In this document: one piece after another, positions 11,151-19,542 of the stretch
Numbering within the stretch: position 1 is the first letter of the stretch
How the letters are laid out: each line of letters opens with the position of its first letter
Assembly (NCBI RefSeq): GCF_012928505.1
Contig: NZ_JABBJN010000011.1
Coordinates: 1-64,000, forward strand
Source of the DNA: Achromobacter sp. Bel
GTDB taxonomy: Bacteria; Pseudomonadota; Gammaproteobacteria; Burkholderiales; Burkholderiaceae_B
Direction: 5' to 3'
DNA length: 64,000 nucleotides
Notes under the pieces: model-generated
Database searches by the model: none
What the model saw: only the letters and a program-made list of their open reading frames with translations
Told to the model about the DNA's origin: nothing
Position numbers and translations under genes: made by a program

Positions 11151-12584
11151 TCAGTGGGGAAGGACGGCTTGAGTGGCCTGGGCCAGCGCGACCGCCAGGA
11201 TGTCGCAGACCAGGTCAAGCTCGGCTGCGGTGATGATCAGCGGTGGCAGCAGGCGCAGCACGCTGCCGTGGCGTCCGCCCAGCTCCAGGATCAGGCCATG
11301 GCGCAGGCATGCCGCCTGCACCGCGCTGGCCAGCGCCGGCGCGGCAGGCGGATAGCCCAGGGCGTCGGTCCCGCCGTCGGGATCGACCAGCTCCACGCCC
11401 GCCATCAGGCCGCGTCCGCGGATGTCGCCGATGCACGGGAATTCTGCCTGCAACCCCGCCAGCCGCCGGCGCAGGTGCGCGCCCAGTTCGGCGGCGCGGT
11501 CGGCCAGGCCTTCCTCGCGGATCACGCGCAGCGTCGCCGAGCCCGCGGCCATGGCCAACTGGTTGCCTCGGAACGTGCCGGCGTGCGACCCCGGGCGCCA
11601 TTGGTCAAGCTCGCCCCGGTAGATCACGACCGACATCGGCAGGCCCCCGCCGATCGCCTTGGACAGCACCAGCACGTCGGGCAGAACGCCCGCGTGCTCG
11701 AACGCGTACAGTTTGCCCGTGCGGCCCAGCCCGGTCTGGACTTCATCGATGATCAGCGGCGTGCCGGATGCGGTCGCCAGGTGGCGCAGGCCGCGCGTCC
11801 AGGCGTCCGGCGCGCACACCACGCCGCCTTCGCCCTGGATCAGTTCGGCCACGATGCCCGCGGGCGCGGGCACGCCGCTTTCCGGATCGTTCAGGACGGT
11901 GCGCAGATACTGCAGCCCCGCCTGGGCGCCGGCGTCTCCGCCCAGTCCGAACGGGCAGCGGTAGTCATAGGGGTAGGGCATGAACTGCACGTTGGACAGC
12001 GTGCCATGCAGCGCGGCCTTGGGGCCCAGGTTGCCCATCAGGTTGAGCGCGCCCTGGGTCATGCCGTGATAGGCCCCATGAAACGCCAACACCGTGCTGC
12101 GGCCCGTGCTGATGCGGGCCAGCTTCAGCGCGGCTTCGATCGCGTCCGCGCCGGTCGGGCCGCAGAACTGGATTTTGGCGTCGCGGGCAAAGTCGGCGGG
12201 CAGCGAATCGAACAGGTCCTGCACATAGCGGTCCTTGACCGGCGTGGTCAGGTCCAGCGTATGCAGCGGCAGGCCGTCGTCCAGCACCTGCTGGATCGCC
12301 GCGCGCACCGCCGGATGGTTGTGCCCCAGCGCCAGGGTGCCGGCGCCGGCCAGGCAGTCCAGGAACACGCGGCCGTCCACGTCTTCGACATACGCGCCCG
12401 CCGCGCGTCGCAGTGCCAGCGGAATGCGGCGGGGGTAGCTGCGCGCATTGGACTCCTGTTCGCTCTGGCGCTGCAGCAGCGCGTTGGACGTCAGGCTGTA
12501 GGGCTGGCTCAGGGCGTGGTGGCGCCGGGCCAGTTCGGTGGCGGATTCAAGCGAGGGCAGGGAAGAAACCGGTAGGCTGGACAT
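11151..12584 (-). CDS. Diaminobutyrate-2-oxoglutarate aminotransferase-like PLP enzyme
   Basis: Class III aminotransferase, about 477 aa, of the DABA/PvdH/EctB type. Visible features are the N-terminal FLDCLAGAGTLALGHNHP, the cofactor segment FCGPTGADAIEAALKLAR, FHGAYHGMTQGALNLMG, the PLP-aspartate segment IIDEVQTGLGRTG and the Schiff-base lysine in LSKAIGGGLPMSV. Such enzymes make L-2,4-diaminobutyrate from aspartate semialdehyde, a building block of some peptide siderophores. The start at 12584 (MSSLPVSS) has GGAG eight bases upstream; longer in-frame starts would overlap the monooxygenase gene. Whether this siderophore contains diaminobutyrate cannot be read from the two adenylation domains seen here. 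Confidence 0.88.
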   Translation of the reverse strand: MSSLPVSSLPSLESATELARRHHALSQPYSLTSNALLQRQSEQESNARSYPRRIPLALRRAAGAYVEDVDGRVFLDCLAGAGTLALGHNHPAVRAAIQQVLDDGLPLHTLDLTTPVKDRYVQDLFDSLPADFARDAKIQFCGPTGADAIEAALKLARISTGRSTVLAFHGAYHGMTQGALNLMGNLGPKAALHGTLSNVQFMPYPYDYRCPFGLGGDAGAQAGLQYLRTVLNDPESGVPAPAGIVAELIQGEGGVVCAPDAWTRGLRHLATASGTPLIIDEVQTGLGRTGKLYAFEHAGVLPDVLVLSKAIGGGLPMSVVIYRGELDQWRPGSHAGTFRGNQLAMAAGSATLRVIREEGLADRAAELGAHLRRRLAGLQAEFPCIGDIRGRGLMAGVELVDPDGGTDALGYPPAAPALASAVQAACLRHGLILELGGRHGSVLRLLPPLIITAAELDLVCDILAVALAQATQAVLPH

Positions 12585-12613
12585 GTCTGGGGCTCCGCGG
12601 AAGTCGGAAAAAG

Positions 12614-13915
12614 TCAGTGGGTGGCCAGCGCCGGCGCGCTGCGCGCCGCGTCGTGGCCCTGACGGGCAAGGGCGGCATCCAGCGCGCGGCTGATTTCCGC
12701 CGTGCGCACCGATGTGATCGACAGCAAGGTGTCGGACAGGCCGTGCGTGGGTTCGCAGCACCCTTGCAGGTAGATCGCCGGCAGGAACTCGGGGCCGGTA
12801 CGGATGCGGTAGTTGCGGTCGACATCGAAGTCCCCCAGGTAGGCCGCCATCGGCGCCAGCAGACGCTGATGGGTGACGCGCTGATAGCCCGTCGCCAGCA
12901 CGATGGCCTGATAGCAGGCGGTGTCGGCGACGCCGCGGTCCAGGTCTTCCAGCGTCAGGCAGATGCCCTGGTCGGTCGCCAGCACGCGTTTCACGTCATG
13001 CCGGCGCAGGAACCGGTGCTTGGGGTCGCCAGACACCTTCTGGCGGTAGAGCACTTCATAGATGGCCTGGATCAGGTCCAGGTCCGGCGCGGCGTAATTG
13101 GTGTTCATGAACTCCTGGATCAGCGCGGCGCGTTCGCGGTCGCCATGGCCATAGACATAGTCGGTGTATTCGGGGTTGAAGATCTCGTTGACAAAGGGGC
13201 TGTCGTCGGACGGCTTGATCGAGCGCGCCCGGGTGATCAGGTCCACCGAGGCCTGGCCGCGGTTGTGCAGGTCAAGGAAGATCTCGGCCGCGCTCTGGCC
13301 GGCGCCGATCACCGCGATCTTGTGCGCGCCGCCGTGTTCGCGGATGGCGTCCAGATAGCGGCTGCTGTGGAAGACGCGGGCATCGTCGCCGAACGGCAAG
13401 AAGGCGTCGGGCACGTTGGCGGTGCCTCCCACGCTGATCACCAGCGACAGCGTCCGGCGTTCCGTCACGCTGCCGTCGGCCGCGCGGGCGCGGACGCGCA
13501 ACGCCTGCACGCGGCCTTGGTGGATTTCGGGCACCACTTCCAGCACCTCTTCGCCGTAGGCGCATTGGTCCGTGAAGTGGCCGGCCGCCCACGACAGGTA
13601 GTCGTTGAACTCGTGCCGGCTGGGAAAGAAGGTCTTCAGATTGATGAAATCCTGCAGCCGGTTCTTCTCGTGCAGGTAGTTCAGGAACGTATAGCGGCTG
13701 GACGGGTTGCGCGGGGTGGCCAGATCCTTCAGGAAGGAAATCTGCATGTGCGCGTGGTCCAGCAGCATGTGCGGGTGCCAGGCGAAGTCCGGCTGGCGTT
13801 CGATGAACAGGGCATCGACGTCGCGTCCCCCGGCCTGCGCCTGCTCTTCCAACGCGATCGCCAAGGCGACGTTCGACGGGCCGAATCCAATACCGATCAG
13901 GTCATAAGTGTGCAT
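12614..13915 (-). CDS. pvdA: L-ornithine N5-monooxygenase (PvdA/SidA family)
   Basis: FAD/NADPH N-hydroxylating monooxygenase, about 433 aa. An N-terminal FAD site (IGIGFGPSNVALAIAL) is followed by MQISFLKDLATPRNPSSRYTF in pieces typical of ornithine rather than lysine hydroxylases, the NADPH site (IAVIGAGQSAAEIF) and the C-terminal ATGYQR motif. It makes N5-hydroxyornithine, the first step towards a hydroxamate iron ligand. It starts 20 bp after the acyltransferase stop, and the two activities are consecutive in hydroxamate synthesis. The start MHTYDLIG at 13915 places the FAD motif at the usual distance from the N-terminus. Confidence 0.93.
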   Translation of the reverse strand: MHTYDLIGIGFGPSNVALAIALEEQAQAGGRDVDALFIERQPDFAWHPHMLLDHAHMQISFLKDLATPRNPSSRYTFLNYLHEKNRLQDFINLKTFFPSRHEFNDYLSWAAGHFTDQCAYGEEVLEVVPEIHQGRVQALRVRARAADGSVTERRTLSLVISVGGTANVPDAFLPFGDDARVFHSSRYLDAIREHGGAHKIAVIGAGQSAAEIFLDLHNRGQASVDLITRARSIKPSDDSPFVNEIFNPEYTDYVYGHGDRERAALIQEFMNTNYAAPDLDLIQAIYEVLYRQKVSGDPKHRFLRRHDVKRVLATDQGICLTLEDLDRGVADTACYQAIVLATGYQRVTHQRLLAPMAAYLGDFDVDRNYRIRTGPEFLPAIYLQGCCEPTHGLSDTLLSITSVRTAEISRALDAALARQGHDAARSAPALATH

Positions 13916-13934
13916 GATGAGTCCGAAGTGAGAA

Positions 13935-14981
13935 TCAGGAAGCGGACGGGGCGGGCGCCTCGGGCGCGCGCAGCCAGGCCGCATCGTCGAAAAAACGTTC
14001 GCGCAGAAGCATGCCCAGCGCCGCCCGCTTGTGCGGAAAATCGAATTCCTTAAGAATCGCGTAGCCGCCTTTCAACAGGTTGCGACGCATCTTGTGGTTG
14101 TCGGCGCGCGGCTCGATCACCAGCCGCGTCGTGCGCGGATCGTCCAGGAACAGGTAATGCGCCACGCTGGGCTGCCAGGCAGTCACGAAGGGGCGGCCGC
14201 GGCAGCCCGCCTCGCCGATCAACACATGCCAGCCGCGGTCATAGTCGCGGGCGTCGTAGTACGGCGCGATGCGGTCTTCTTTGGCCCAGTACGCCTCGAC
14301 GTAGCCGAACGCGCGGCCGTCCAGGCGCAATACCAGCGGGTCGACGCGGGGATCGGCCAGCAAGCCTTCGATATAGGCGCGCTGCTTGTCCAGGCTGCCT
14401 GTTTCCTGCCAGAAATGCGCCACCACCGGATCGTTCATCCAGCGGTGCAGGTCGGGCAGGTCCGATTGCAGGTCGAAGGCGGTCAAGGTGAGCGTCTTGC
14501 CCAGCCAGGGGATATGGCGCGCATAGACCTCGCCTTGCGGCCGTTTGGGCCGCGCTGGATGCCGCTTGCCATGGCTCATCGTCCAGCGTTCCGCGTAGGG
14601 CGGACGGGGTTGGGCCAGCCACGGCTCGGGCTGTTGCAGCAAACCCGTGCGCAGGACGGTCGTGCGGCCGTCTTCGTCCACGGCCGCGCCCCGGGCCGCC
14701 AACGACGCGCACCAGTTGGCGGGCGCATCCAGCGCCAAGCGGCTGTCGCGGGGATGGAACACGAACGCCGCGGCCAGCGCCGCCCAGCCATCGTCGGCAA
14801 TCGCCTGGCCGTCGCGCCAGTGCAAGGCCGGCATGTCCGCGCCGGCGCGCAATTCCCAACGGCTGTGGAGGTGGCCGTCGGCGCCGGTCACCGTCAGGGC
14901 GCCGGCGCGGTTCTCAACGCGCCAGTCGCGCCCGGCGATTCGCACGGCATGGGCCAGCGGCCCGTCTATCGGAGCATCCAT
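13935..14981 (-). CDS. Siderophore N-acyltransferase (IucB/AlcB/RhbD family)
   Basis: About 348 aa. The C-terminal half is a GNAT domain of the IucB type: TAFDLQSDLPDLHRWMNDPVVAHFW, FGYVEAYWAKEDRIAPYY, RGWHVLIGEAGCRGRPF and RLVIEPRADNHKM. The N-terminal half resembles the poorly conserved cap of the same family. It should acylate N5-hydroxyornithine to form the hydroxamate. The start at 14981 (MDAPIDG) is my choice; 15050 (MVLSRLPRR) is possible. A GTG at 15095 is excluded because it lies inside the predicted promoter element at 15087-15110. Confidence 0.88.
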   Translation of the reverse strand: MDAPIDGPLAHAVRIAGRDWRVENRAGALTVTGADGHLHSRWELRAGADMPALHWRDGQAIADDGWAALAAAFVFHPRDSRLALDAPANWCASLAARGAAVDEDGRTTVLRTGLLQQPEPWLAQPRPPYAERWTMSHGKRHPARPKRPQGEVYARHIPWLGKTLTLTAFDLQSDLPDLHRWMNDPVVAHFWQETGSLDKQRAYIEGLLADPRVDPLVLRLDGRAFGYVEAYWAKEDRIAPYYDARDYDRGWHVLIGEAGCRGRPFVTAWQPSVAHYLFLDDPRTTRLVIEPRADNHKMRRNLLKGGYAILKEFDFPHKRAALGMLLRERFFDDAAWLRAPEAPAPSAS

Positions 14982-15086
14982 GTGGGGCAGGCTCTTGTCT
15001 TTAAGCAGGTTCCGGCGCAGGGCGCGCCGAGGCAGTCGTGAAAGGACCATGGGCGAAGGCGTCCGCCTTGGGTCTTCCCCTAACTG

Positions 15087-15110
15087 ACGAATCACGTCGG
15101 CGCATGTTTA
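15087..15110 (-). promoter_or_regulatory. PvdS-type iron-starvation promoter, acyltransferase operon
   Basis: The minus strand reads TAAAC, exactly 16 bases, then CGT. This is one mismatch from the PvdS signature TAAAT-N16-CGT known in Pseudomonas. Its first three bases are the TAA stop codon of the FhuF-like gene. Predicted transcription would begin near 15077, upstream of both plausible starts of the acyltransferase gene. Confidence 0.55.
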
Positions 15111-15860
15111 GGGCAGGGGTGAAATTTCTTTCACCCTCGTCGCTACGCGCGGCGCGGACTGCCGGGCCAAGGGGCAGGCCATGCACTGGGTCTGGCCCGG
15201 CAGCAGGTAATACAGGCAACACTCCCGGTACACCGGCCCCTGCGCGTGGGCGGGCGGCGTGCGCACCGGCAGGCACAAGGGGTTGTCGCGGCCATCCCGT
15301 GCCCAGGACGCGGTCTGCAACAGATGGCGCCGGTCTGCGGCGACGTCGCAGCCCATGGCGTGCAGGGCGTCGAACAAGGCTTCCAGATACCGCACGGCGC
15401 CCGCCCAGACGACCTTGCGGGGAAGGCGGCTGGCCGCATGGATGCCGTCGGCCAGCGGCCGCAGGTGTTCCCAGACCAGTGCGCCGTAGCGCTCCCAGGT
15501 ATCGGCGTCCGGCCGGTCCCGCCCCAAGTCCGCGACGGTGAAGGCCACGGGCGCGTTAACGCCATCCAGTGCCAACCGCATCGTTGCCGCCGCGCAGGGC
15601 AGCACGCGTCTTGCCCCGCTGGCGGCGGCGACGGCAGGCGCCAGCAAGGCCCACAGGTAATGCAGCGACCAGGCCGAGGCCGCGGCGCGCGCATCGGCGC
15701 CGGGCCATTGCCGTGCGCGGTAGTGCTCCAGTGTCTGGCGCAGGCGGCCCGGGTCATCCAGCAGCGCGCGCGCGGCCGGGCCGCCTGCGGGGCCAAGCCG
15801 CAACGATTCTCCATGGCTGCGCCATTCCCCGGGAAAGTAGGGCGCCAGAAAAGGGATCAT
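15108..15860 (-). CDS. FhuF-like siderophore-iron reductase
   Basis: About 250 aa. The C-terminus carries the family's [2Fe-2S] ligand pattern C-C-x10-C-x2-C (CCLYYLLPGQTQCMACPL). The body has the helical FhuF features (SLHYLWALLAPAVAA, MRLALDGVN). Such proteins release iron from ferric hydroxamates in the cytoplasm by reduction. I use the start at 15860 (MIPFLAPYF), which gives the usual family length. A start at 15926 exists, but a weak PvdS-like element (GAAAT-N15-CGT, minus strand, about 15928-15950) ends just before it. It is divergent from the exporter gene. Confidence 0.85.
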   Translation of the reverse strand: MIPFLAPYFPGEWRSHGESLRLGPAGGPAARALLDDPGRLRQTLEHYRARQWPGADARAAASAWSLHYLWALLAPAVAAASGARRVLPCAAATMRLALDGVNAPVAFTVADLGRDRPDADTWERYGALVWEHLRPLADGIHAASRLPRKVVWAGAVRYLEALFDALHAMGCDVAADRRHLLQTASWARDGRDNPLCLPVRTPPAHAQGPVYRECCLYYLLPGQTQCMACPLARQSAPRVATRVKEISPLP

Positions 15861-15996
15861 GGCATCGCCACGCGCCACCGGAGGGGCGGGGCGGCCTCCG
15901 CGCAAAAGACAGTCGACATGACCCATAGACGAACCAGGCCGCAGGAATTTCAGTCTTGGGGGTGGGCCCGCGACGGATGCCCGCAAGCATGCGAAC

Positions 15997-16020
15997 TAAA
16001 TTTTCCGCGCGCTGCTTCGT
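15997..16020 (+). promoter_or_regulatory. PvdS-type iron-starvation promoter, exporter gene
   Basis: TAAAT at 15997-16001, exactly 16 bases, then CGT at 16018-16020: a perfect match to the PvdS signature. Transcription would start near 16028, which rules out the apparent upstream starts (ATT 16000, TTG 16024) and leaves GTG 16057 as the first reasonable start codon. The PvdS-like sigma gene is 1.9 kb downstream. Confidence 0.7.
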
Positions 16021-16056
16021 CTATTGCTCATACCGATACTTGTCATCGAGGTGCCT

Positions 16057-17709
16057 GTGCTGTCGTATCTGATTGCCCAGTCGCGCGCGCTGTTTACGGC
16101 CGCGACGCTAACCAGCGTCGTGTCCGGCGCTTGCGGCGTGTTGCTCATCGCCCAGATCAATCTGGCGCTGACCGCCGACGCGGCCCAACGGGCGGGGCAC
16201 TGGCGCATCTTCGCGGGGGTGGCGGTTTTGTCGTTGCTGGCGAACATGGTGTCGGCCGTGCTGTTCGAAAGGCTCAGCCAGCGCGCCCACGCGGCGCTGC
16301 GCGGCTATGTGTCCAACCGGGTGCTGGAGGCGGATTTCCGCGGACTCGAACAAACCGGGGCCGCGCGCATCCAGTCGGCGCTGTCCGAGCACAGCGCCAA
16401 TGTGGCGCAATTCTTCGTCAGCCTGCCGGCCATCCTGACCAACGCCGTCGTGGTGACGGGCTGCCTGGTGTACATGGCCATGCTGTCCTGGCAGGTCTTC
16501 CTGTTCGCCCTGGGCGCGATCGGCTTGGGATCACTGGGCTACCACTTCGCCCACTTGCGGGCGATCAAGCACCTGAACCTGGCCGCCGGCGAACAGGACC
16601 GGCTCTTCGGCCATTTCCGCGCGCTGACCGACGGCGCCAAGGAATTGCGGCTGAACCGGAGCAAGCGCGACGCCTTTGCCGACCAGGTCCTGGGGCAGGC
16701 GATCGAGACCGTGCGGCGCGAGCGCGCGCTGGGCATGTCGATCTTCGTCACCGCTTCGTCGTGGGGAAATTTCCTGATCTACGCCTTCATCGGGCTGGTG
16801 CTTTTCGCGCTGGTGGGCGACGCGGCCGACTCCACGCGGGTGATGACCGGCTTTGCGCTGATATTCGTCTATATGGTTGCGCCGCTGGAGGTGCTGCTGA
16901 TGAACATCCCGCGCGCCAACCTGGCGCAAGTGTCGGCGCGGCAGATTCAGTCCATCGTCGACCAATTACCCGCATCGCCCGCCGCGCCGGTCCAGAAGGC
17001 GCCTGAGCCGCTGAGCGAGCTGGCTTTGCGCGGCGTGACGCATCGCTACTACCACGAGCAAAGCGACGACTTCTTCACGCTGGGCCCTATCGACCTGAGC
17101 TTTCGCGCAAGCGAAATCGTGTTCCTGGTGGGCGGCAACGGCAGCGGCAAGACCACGTTGGCCAAACTGCTGGTAGGGCTGTACGCGCCCGAAGGCGGCG
17201 CGGTCACGCTCAATGGCCGCCCGGTCCAGGATGCCGACCGCGACAACTACCGCCAGTACTTCACCGCCATCTTTTCCGACTTCCATTTGTTCGACCGCTT
17301 GCTGGAAACCGGCCGTGCGGACCTGGACAAAGAGGGCAACCGGCTGATCGAGCGGCTGCATTTGCAGCACAAGGTGCAGGTGCGCGACGGCGCCTTCACC
17401 ACGCGCGCCTTGTCGCAAGGGCAGCGCAAGCGGCTGGCACTGGTGGTGGCGTATCTGGAGGACCGGCCGTTCCTGATCTTCGACGAATGGGCCGCTGACC
17501 AGGACCCCATCTTCAAGGACGTGTTCTATCGCGAAGTGCTGCCCGAACTGCGTGCGATGGGCAAGAGCGTGCTGGTGATCTCCCACGACGACCGCTATTT
17601 CCATCTGGCGGATCGTCTGCTGCATATGGAAAACGGCCGCTTGCGGCCATCCCCGGCATCCCACGCCGAGACGGCAGGCGAAGCGCTTGCCGATGCGCTG
17701 CCGGCCTGA
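16057..17709 (+). CDS. Cyclic-peptide/siderophore ABC exporter (PvdE/SyrD family), fused membrane and ATPase domains
   Basis: About 550 aa. The N-terminal half holds about six membrane segments (for example ALFTAATLTSVVSGACGVLL, VFLFALGAIGLGSLGY). The ATPase half has Walker A GGNGSGKTT, signature LSQGQRKRL, the family-typical Walker B FLIFDEWAADQDP and a switch His in VISHDDRYFH. It should export the siderophore or its precursor to the periplasm. No ATG begins this frame. GTG at 16057 is chosen because GAGG lies five bases upstream, the first membrane segment begins at once, and it is the first good start after the PvdS-type promoter. Further upstream the frame stays open to a TAA at 15997. 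Confidence 0.9.
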   Translation: MLSYLIAQSRALFTAATLTSVVSGACGVLLIAQINLALTADAAQRAGHWRIFAGVAVLSLLANMVSAVLFERLSQRAHAALRGYVSNRVLEADFRGLEQTGAARIQSALSEHSANVAQFFVSLPAILTNAVVVTGCLVYMAMLSWQVFLFALGAIGLGSLGYHFAHLRAIKHLNLAAGEQDRLFGHFRALTDGAKELRLNRSKRDAFADQVLGQAIETVRRERALGMSIFVTASSWGNFLIYAFIGLVLFALVGDAADSTRVMTGFALIFVYMVAPLEVLLMNIPRANLAQVSARQIQSIVDQLPASPAAPVQKAPEPLSELALRGVTHRYYHEQSDDFFTLGPIDLSFRASEIVFLVGGNGSGKTTLAKLLVGLYAPEGGAVTLNGRPVQDADRDNYRQYFTAIFSDFHLFDRLLETGRADLDKEGNRLIERLHLQHKVQVRDGAFTTRALSQGQRKRLALVVAYLEDRPFLIFDEWAADQDPIFKDVFYREVLPELRAMGKSVLVISHDDRYFHLADRLLHMENGRLRPSPASHAETAGEALADALPA

Positions 17710-17823
17710 GGGCCACGCGCGGCGCCACCCCGTCCGGCGTTCTGCCGGGCGGTGAAAGATGTAACTTTTTGCCCCGAATCTGTCTTGCGTCAAGCGCCGT
17801 CGTTACTCTAGGCTCCGTAATCG

Positions 17824-17850
17824 GAATGATAACCACTCCTATTTATATTC
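17824..17850 (+). promoter_or_regulatory. Possible Fur-controlled promoter of the PvdS-like sigma gene
   Basis: An AT-rich stretch (GGAATGATAACCACTCC then TATTTATATT) lies 25-50 bp upstream of the sigma gene. It contains GATAA and resembles a degenerate Fur site, but I count only about 9 of 19 consensus positions. The assignment rests mainly on position and on how PvdS-type genes are usually controlled. Confidence 0.35.
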
Positions 17851-17872
17851 GTTTCATAAAGAGGTACGCTTC

Positions 17873-18394
17873 ATGAATGTCGAACTCTTGAATCCGGATA
17901 TCCATAGCACCTTCCTGGCGTACCGAACGAAGCTGCGCCAGGCGGCCTTGAAGATTCTGGGTTCGCGCGAGCAGGCAGAGGATGTGGTGCAAGAGGTCTA
18001 TCTGAAAATCGTGGAAGCCACCAGCACGTTCAACGTGCGCCAGCCGGTCGCCTACCTGTACCAGACCGTGCGCAATCTATCGATCGATCACCATCGCCGG
18101 GCGCAGCTTGAATCGCACATCTTTTCGGAAGAGGACGGGGCGGAAGTCTCAAACGGCACGCACACGCCGGAGCGTATCGCCATCGCCCGGCAAAACCTGC
18201 GCCAGATTGTCGCCACGCTGGACCTGCTGCCCGAACGGACGCGCATCGCGTTCGAACTCTATCACTTGTCGGGCCACACGCAGCGGGATATCGCCGCCAA
18301 GCTGGGCGTATCGACCACGCTCGTCAACTTCATGCTGCGCGACGCCGGCCAGGCGCTGGAAGAATGCCGTGCGCAGATGCTGCGCGACGATTGA
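17873..18394 (+). CDS. PvdS/OrbS-like iron-starvation ECF sigma factor
   Basis: 173 aa. Region 2 reads LKILGSREQAEDVVQEVYLKIVE...PVAYLYQTVRNLSIDHHRR and region 4 LDLLPERTRIAFELYHLSGHTQRDIAAKLGVSTTLVNFMLRDA. Both resemble PvdS more than the FecI at 9445. No anti-sigma gene adjoins it, as expected for a sigma factor controlled at transcription by Fur. Two PvdS-signature promoters in the locus (15997-16020 and 15087-15110) are its likely targets. The start has AAAGAGG upstream (TTCATAAAGAGGTACGCTTC). Confidence 0.88.
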   Translation: MNVELLNPDIHSTFLAYRTKLRQAALKILGSREQAEDVVQEVYLKIVEATSTFNVRQPVAYLYQTVRNLSIDHHRRAQLESHIFSEEDGAEVSNGTHTPERIAIARQNLRQIVATLDLLPERTRIAFELYHLSGHTQRDIAAKLGVSTTLVNFMLRDAGQALEECRAQMLRDD

Positions 18395-18528
18395 GCTTTA
18401 AACAGGCCGCCCACAAGACAGGGGCGGCAATTCAGCCGGTCGAGGGGCCGGCCTTCCATGCGTGGCTGAAAAACGAGATCGACGTCTGGCACGGCGTCAT
18501 CGCCAGATCCGGCATCTCCCTGAACTGA
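18395..18528 (+). pseudogene. C-terminal remnant of a Bug/TctC-type solute receptor gene
   Basis: In the frame ending at TGA 18526-18528, translation gives a tail containing GAAIQPVEGPAFHAWLK, then NEIDVWHGVIARSGISLN. This matches the usual ending of Bug receptors (x-F-x-x-W/F-L-K-x-E-I-x-x-W-x-x-V-I-x-x-x-G-I). No start codon or body of the gene is present; the upstream sequence is the sigma-factor gene. It looks like the leftover end of a deleted gene. An intact Bug gene lies at 27319-28302. Confidence 0.55.
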
Positions 18529-18599
18529 CCTGTTGATCCGATCGGGCGGCTGCCACGGGGTTGAACCGATCATGCCGCCGCGGCGCCAGCCCCTCCGGG

Positions 18600-19331
18600 C
18601 TACGCGCTGTGGTCGGCCAATAGCGGTTGCGCCGACAGGGCGCCCCGTAGCGAATCCAGCAGGACGCGCTTGTTTTCCCGGCTGCGATAGGCGTGTTCGC
18701 GCATCAGGTTTTCAGCGCGGACGGCCTCGCGCCGCGCGATGGCGCGCAACAGGTCTTCGTGATCCGCCTGCGCCCGTAGGACAAAGGGCGTCTCCAGCAG
18801 TGACGGGGTGGACGGCAGCGTCAGCGCGGCGGGGCCGGCCAGCGGCGTCTTGTTGTTGTGCTCCAGCGCCGACAGCAGAGCCCGGTTGCCGGCGGCTTCG
18901 CACAGGATCTCGTGGAAACGGCGGTTGATCTGGCCCCATGCCCGCGCATCCACGGTGGTGTTCGGGTCGCGGCGGGCCGGCGCCAGCAGGCTGCGGCCTT
19001 CTTCCACGGCTTGCGACAGTTGTTCAAGCACTTCTTTCGACGCGCCGCGCTCGGCCAGCAGGCGCGCGGCCATGCCTTCCAGCACGCCGCGCACATCCAC
19101 GGCGTCGCCAATTTCGTCGACGGTGAACGACCGCACGCGGAAGCCCCGGGACGGCAAGCGTTCCAGCAAGCCTTCTTTTTCCAGCTCGGTCAGGGCGATC
19201 CGCAATGGCGTGCGCGAGACGCCGAGGCGGGCGGAAAACTGCAACTCCACGATCCGTTCGCCAGGCTGCAGGGCGCCGGAAAGCACCATGTCCCGGAGTT
19301 CGGAAATAACTTTGTCGATCTGAGCGGCCAT
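18600..19331 (-). CDS. GntR-family (FCD/FadR subfamily) regulator of the aromatic operon
   Basis: 243 aa. N-terminal winged helix (VISELRDMVLSGALQPGERIVELQFSARLGVSRTPLR, split over residues 8-45) and a C-terminal helical FCD ligand-binding domain (RGVLEGMAARLLAERGA...INRRFHEILCEAAGNRALL...DHEDLLRAIARR). It is divergent from the catabolic operon and the gap carries three copies of an ATTGCATGCAAT-type palindrome, so it probably represses the operon until an aromatic acid or pathway product binds. The start at 19331 (MAAQIDK) is the only one giving a normal GntR N-terminus. Confidence 0.9.
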   Translation of the reverse strand: MAAQIDKVISELRDMVLSGALQPGERIVELQFSARLGVSRTPLRIALTELEKEGLLERLPSRGFRVRSFTVDEIGDAVDVRGVLEGMAARLLAERGASKEVLEQLSQAVEEGRSLLAPARRDPNTTVDARAWGQINRRFHEILCEAAGNRALLSALEHNNKTPLAGPAALTLPSTPSLLETPFVLRAQADHEDLLRAIARREAVRAENLMREHAYRSRENKRVLLDSLRGALSAQPLLADHSA

Positions 19332-19382
19332 AGCGAAGCGTCGGCGGAATAGGGACGGTAGGGCCTCCAGTGTACCTACAAA

Positions 19383-19498
19383 ATTGCATGCAATAGCGCA
19401 CAAAAAACCTGTCCAGGTCTTGCGATTCATCAAAATTGCATGCAATAATTCGGAAAAACGGCGCTTGAAGCAGTTTCTGCCTGCAAATTGCATGCAAA
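19383..19498. promoter_or_regulatory. Three operator palindromes spaced 52 bp apart
   Basis: ATTGCATGCAAT occurs at 19383-19394 and 19435-19446, and ATTGCATGCAAA at 19487-19498. All share the perfect 10-bp palindrome TTGCATGCAA. Start-to-start spacing is exactly 52 bp both times, close to five helical turns, so all three sites would face the same side of the DNA. They fill the gap between the GntR gene and the first catabolic gene and are its likely operators. Confidence 0.8.
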
Positions 19499-19542
19499 GA
19501 AAACAACCGCTGCATGCCGAACGGATAGGTACAGGAGACAAC

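Noticed and set aside
10215-12575. Plus-strand open frame of 786 codons across the hydrolase and aminotransferase genes
   Set aside because: Spans two real genes on the other strand, shows no domain, and is rich in Gln, His and Arg.
12413-14053. Plus-strand frame of 546 codons antisense to the ornithine monooxygenase gene
   Set aside because: No recognisable domain; the monooxygenase cofactor motifs on the minus strand are clear.
15989-16024. Possible frameshift at the exporter start (ATG 15989 in another frame joining at about 16010)
   Set aside because: The PvdS-type promoter at 15997-16020 makes this ATG lie upstream of transcription; GTG 16057 with GAGG explains the gene without a frameshift.
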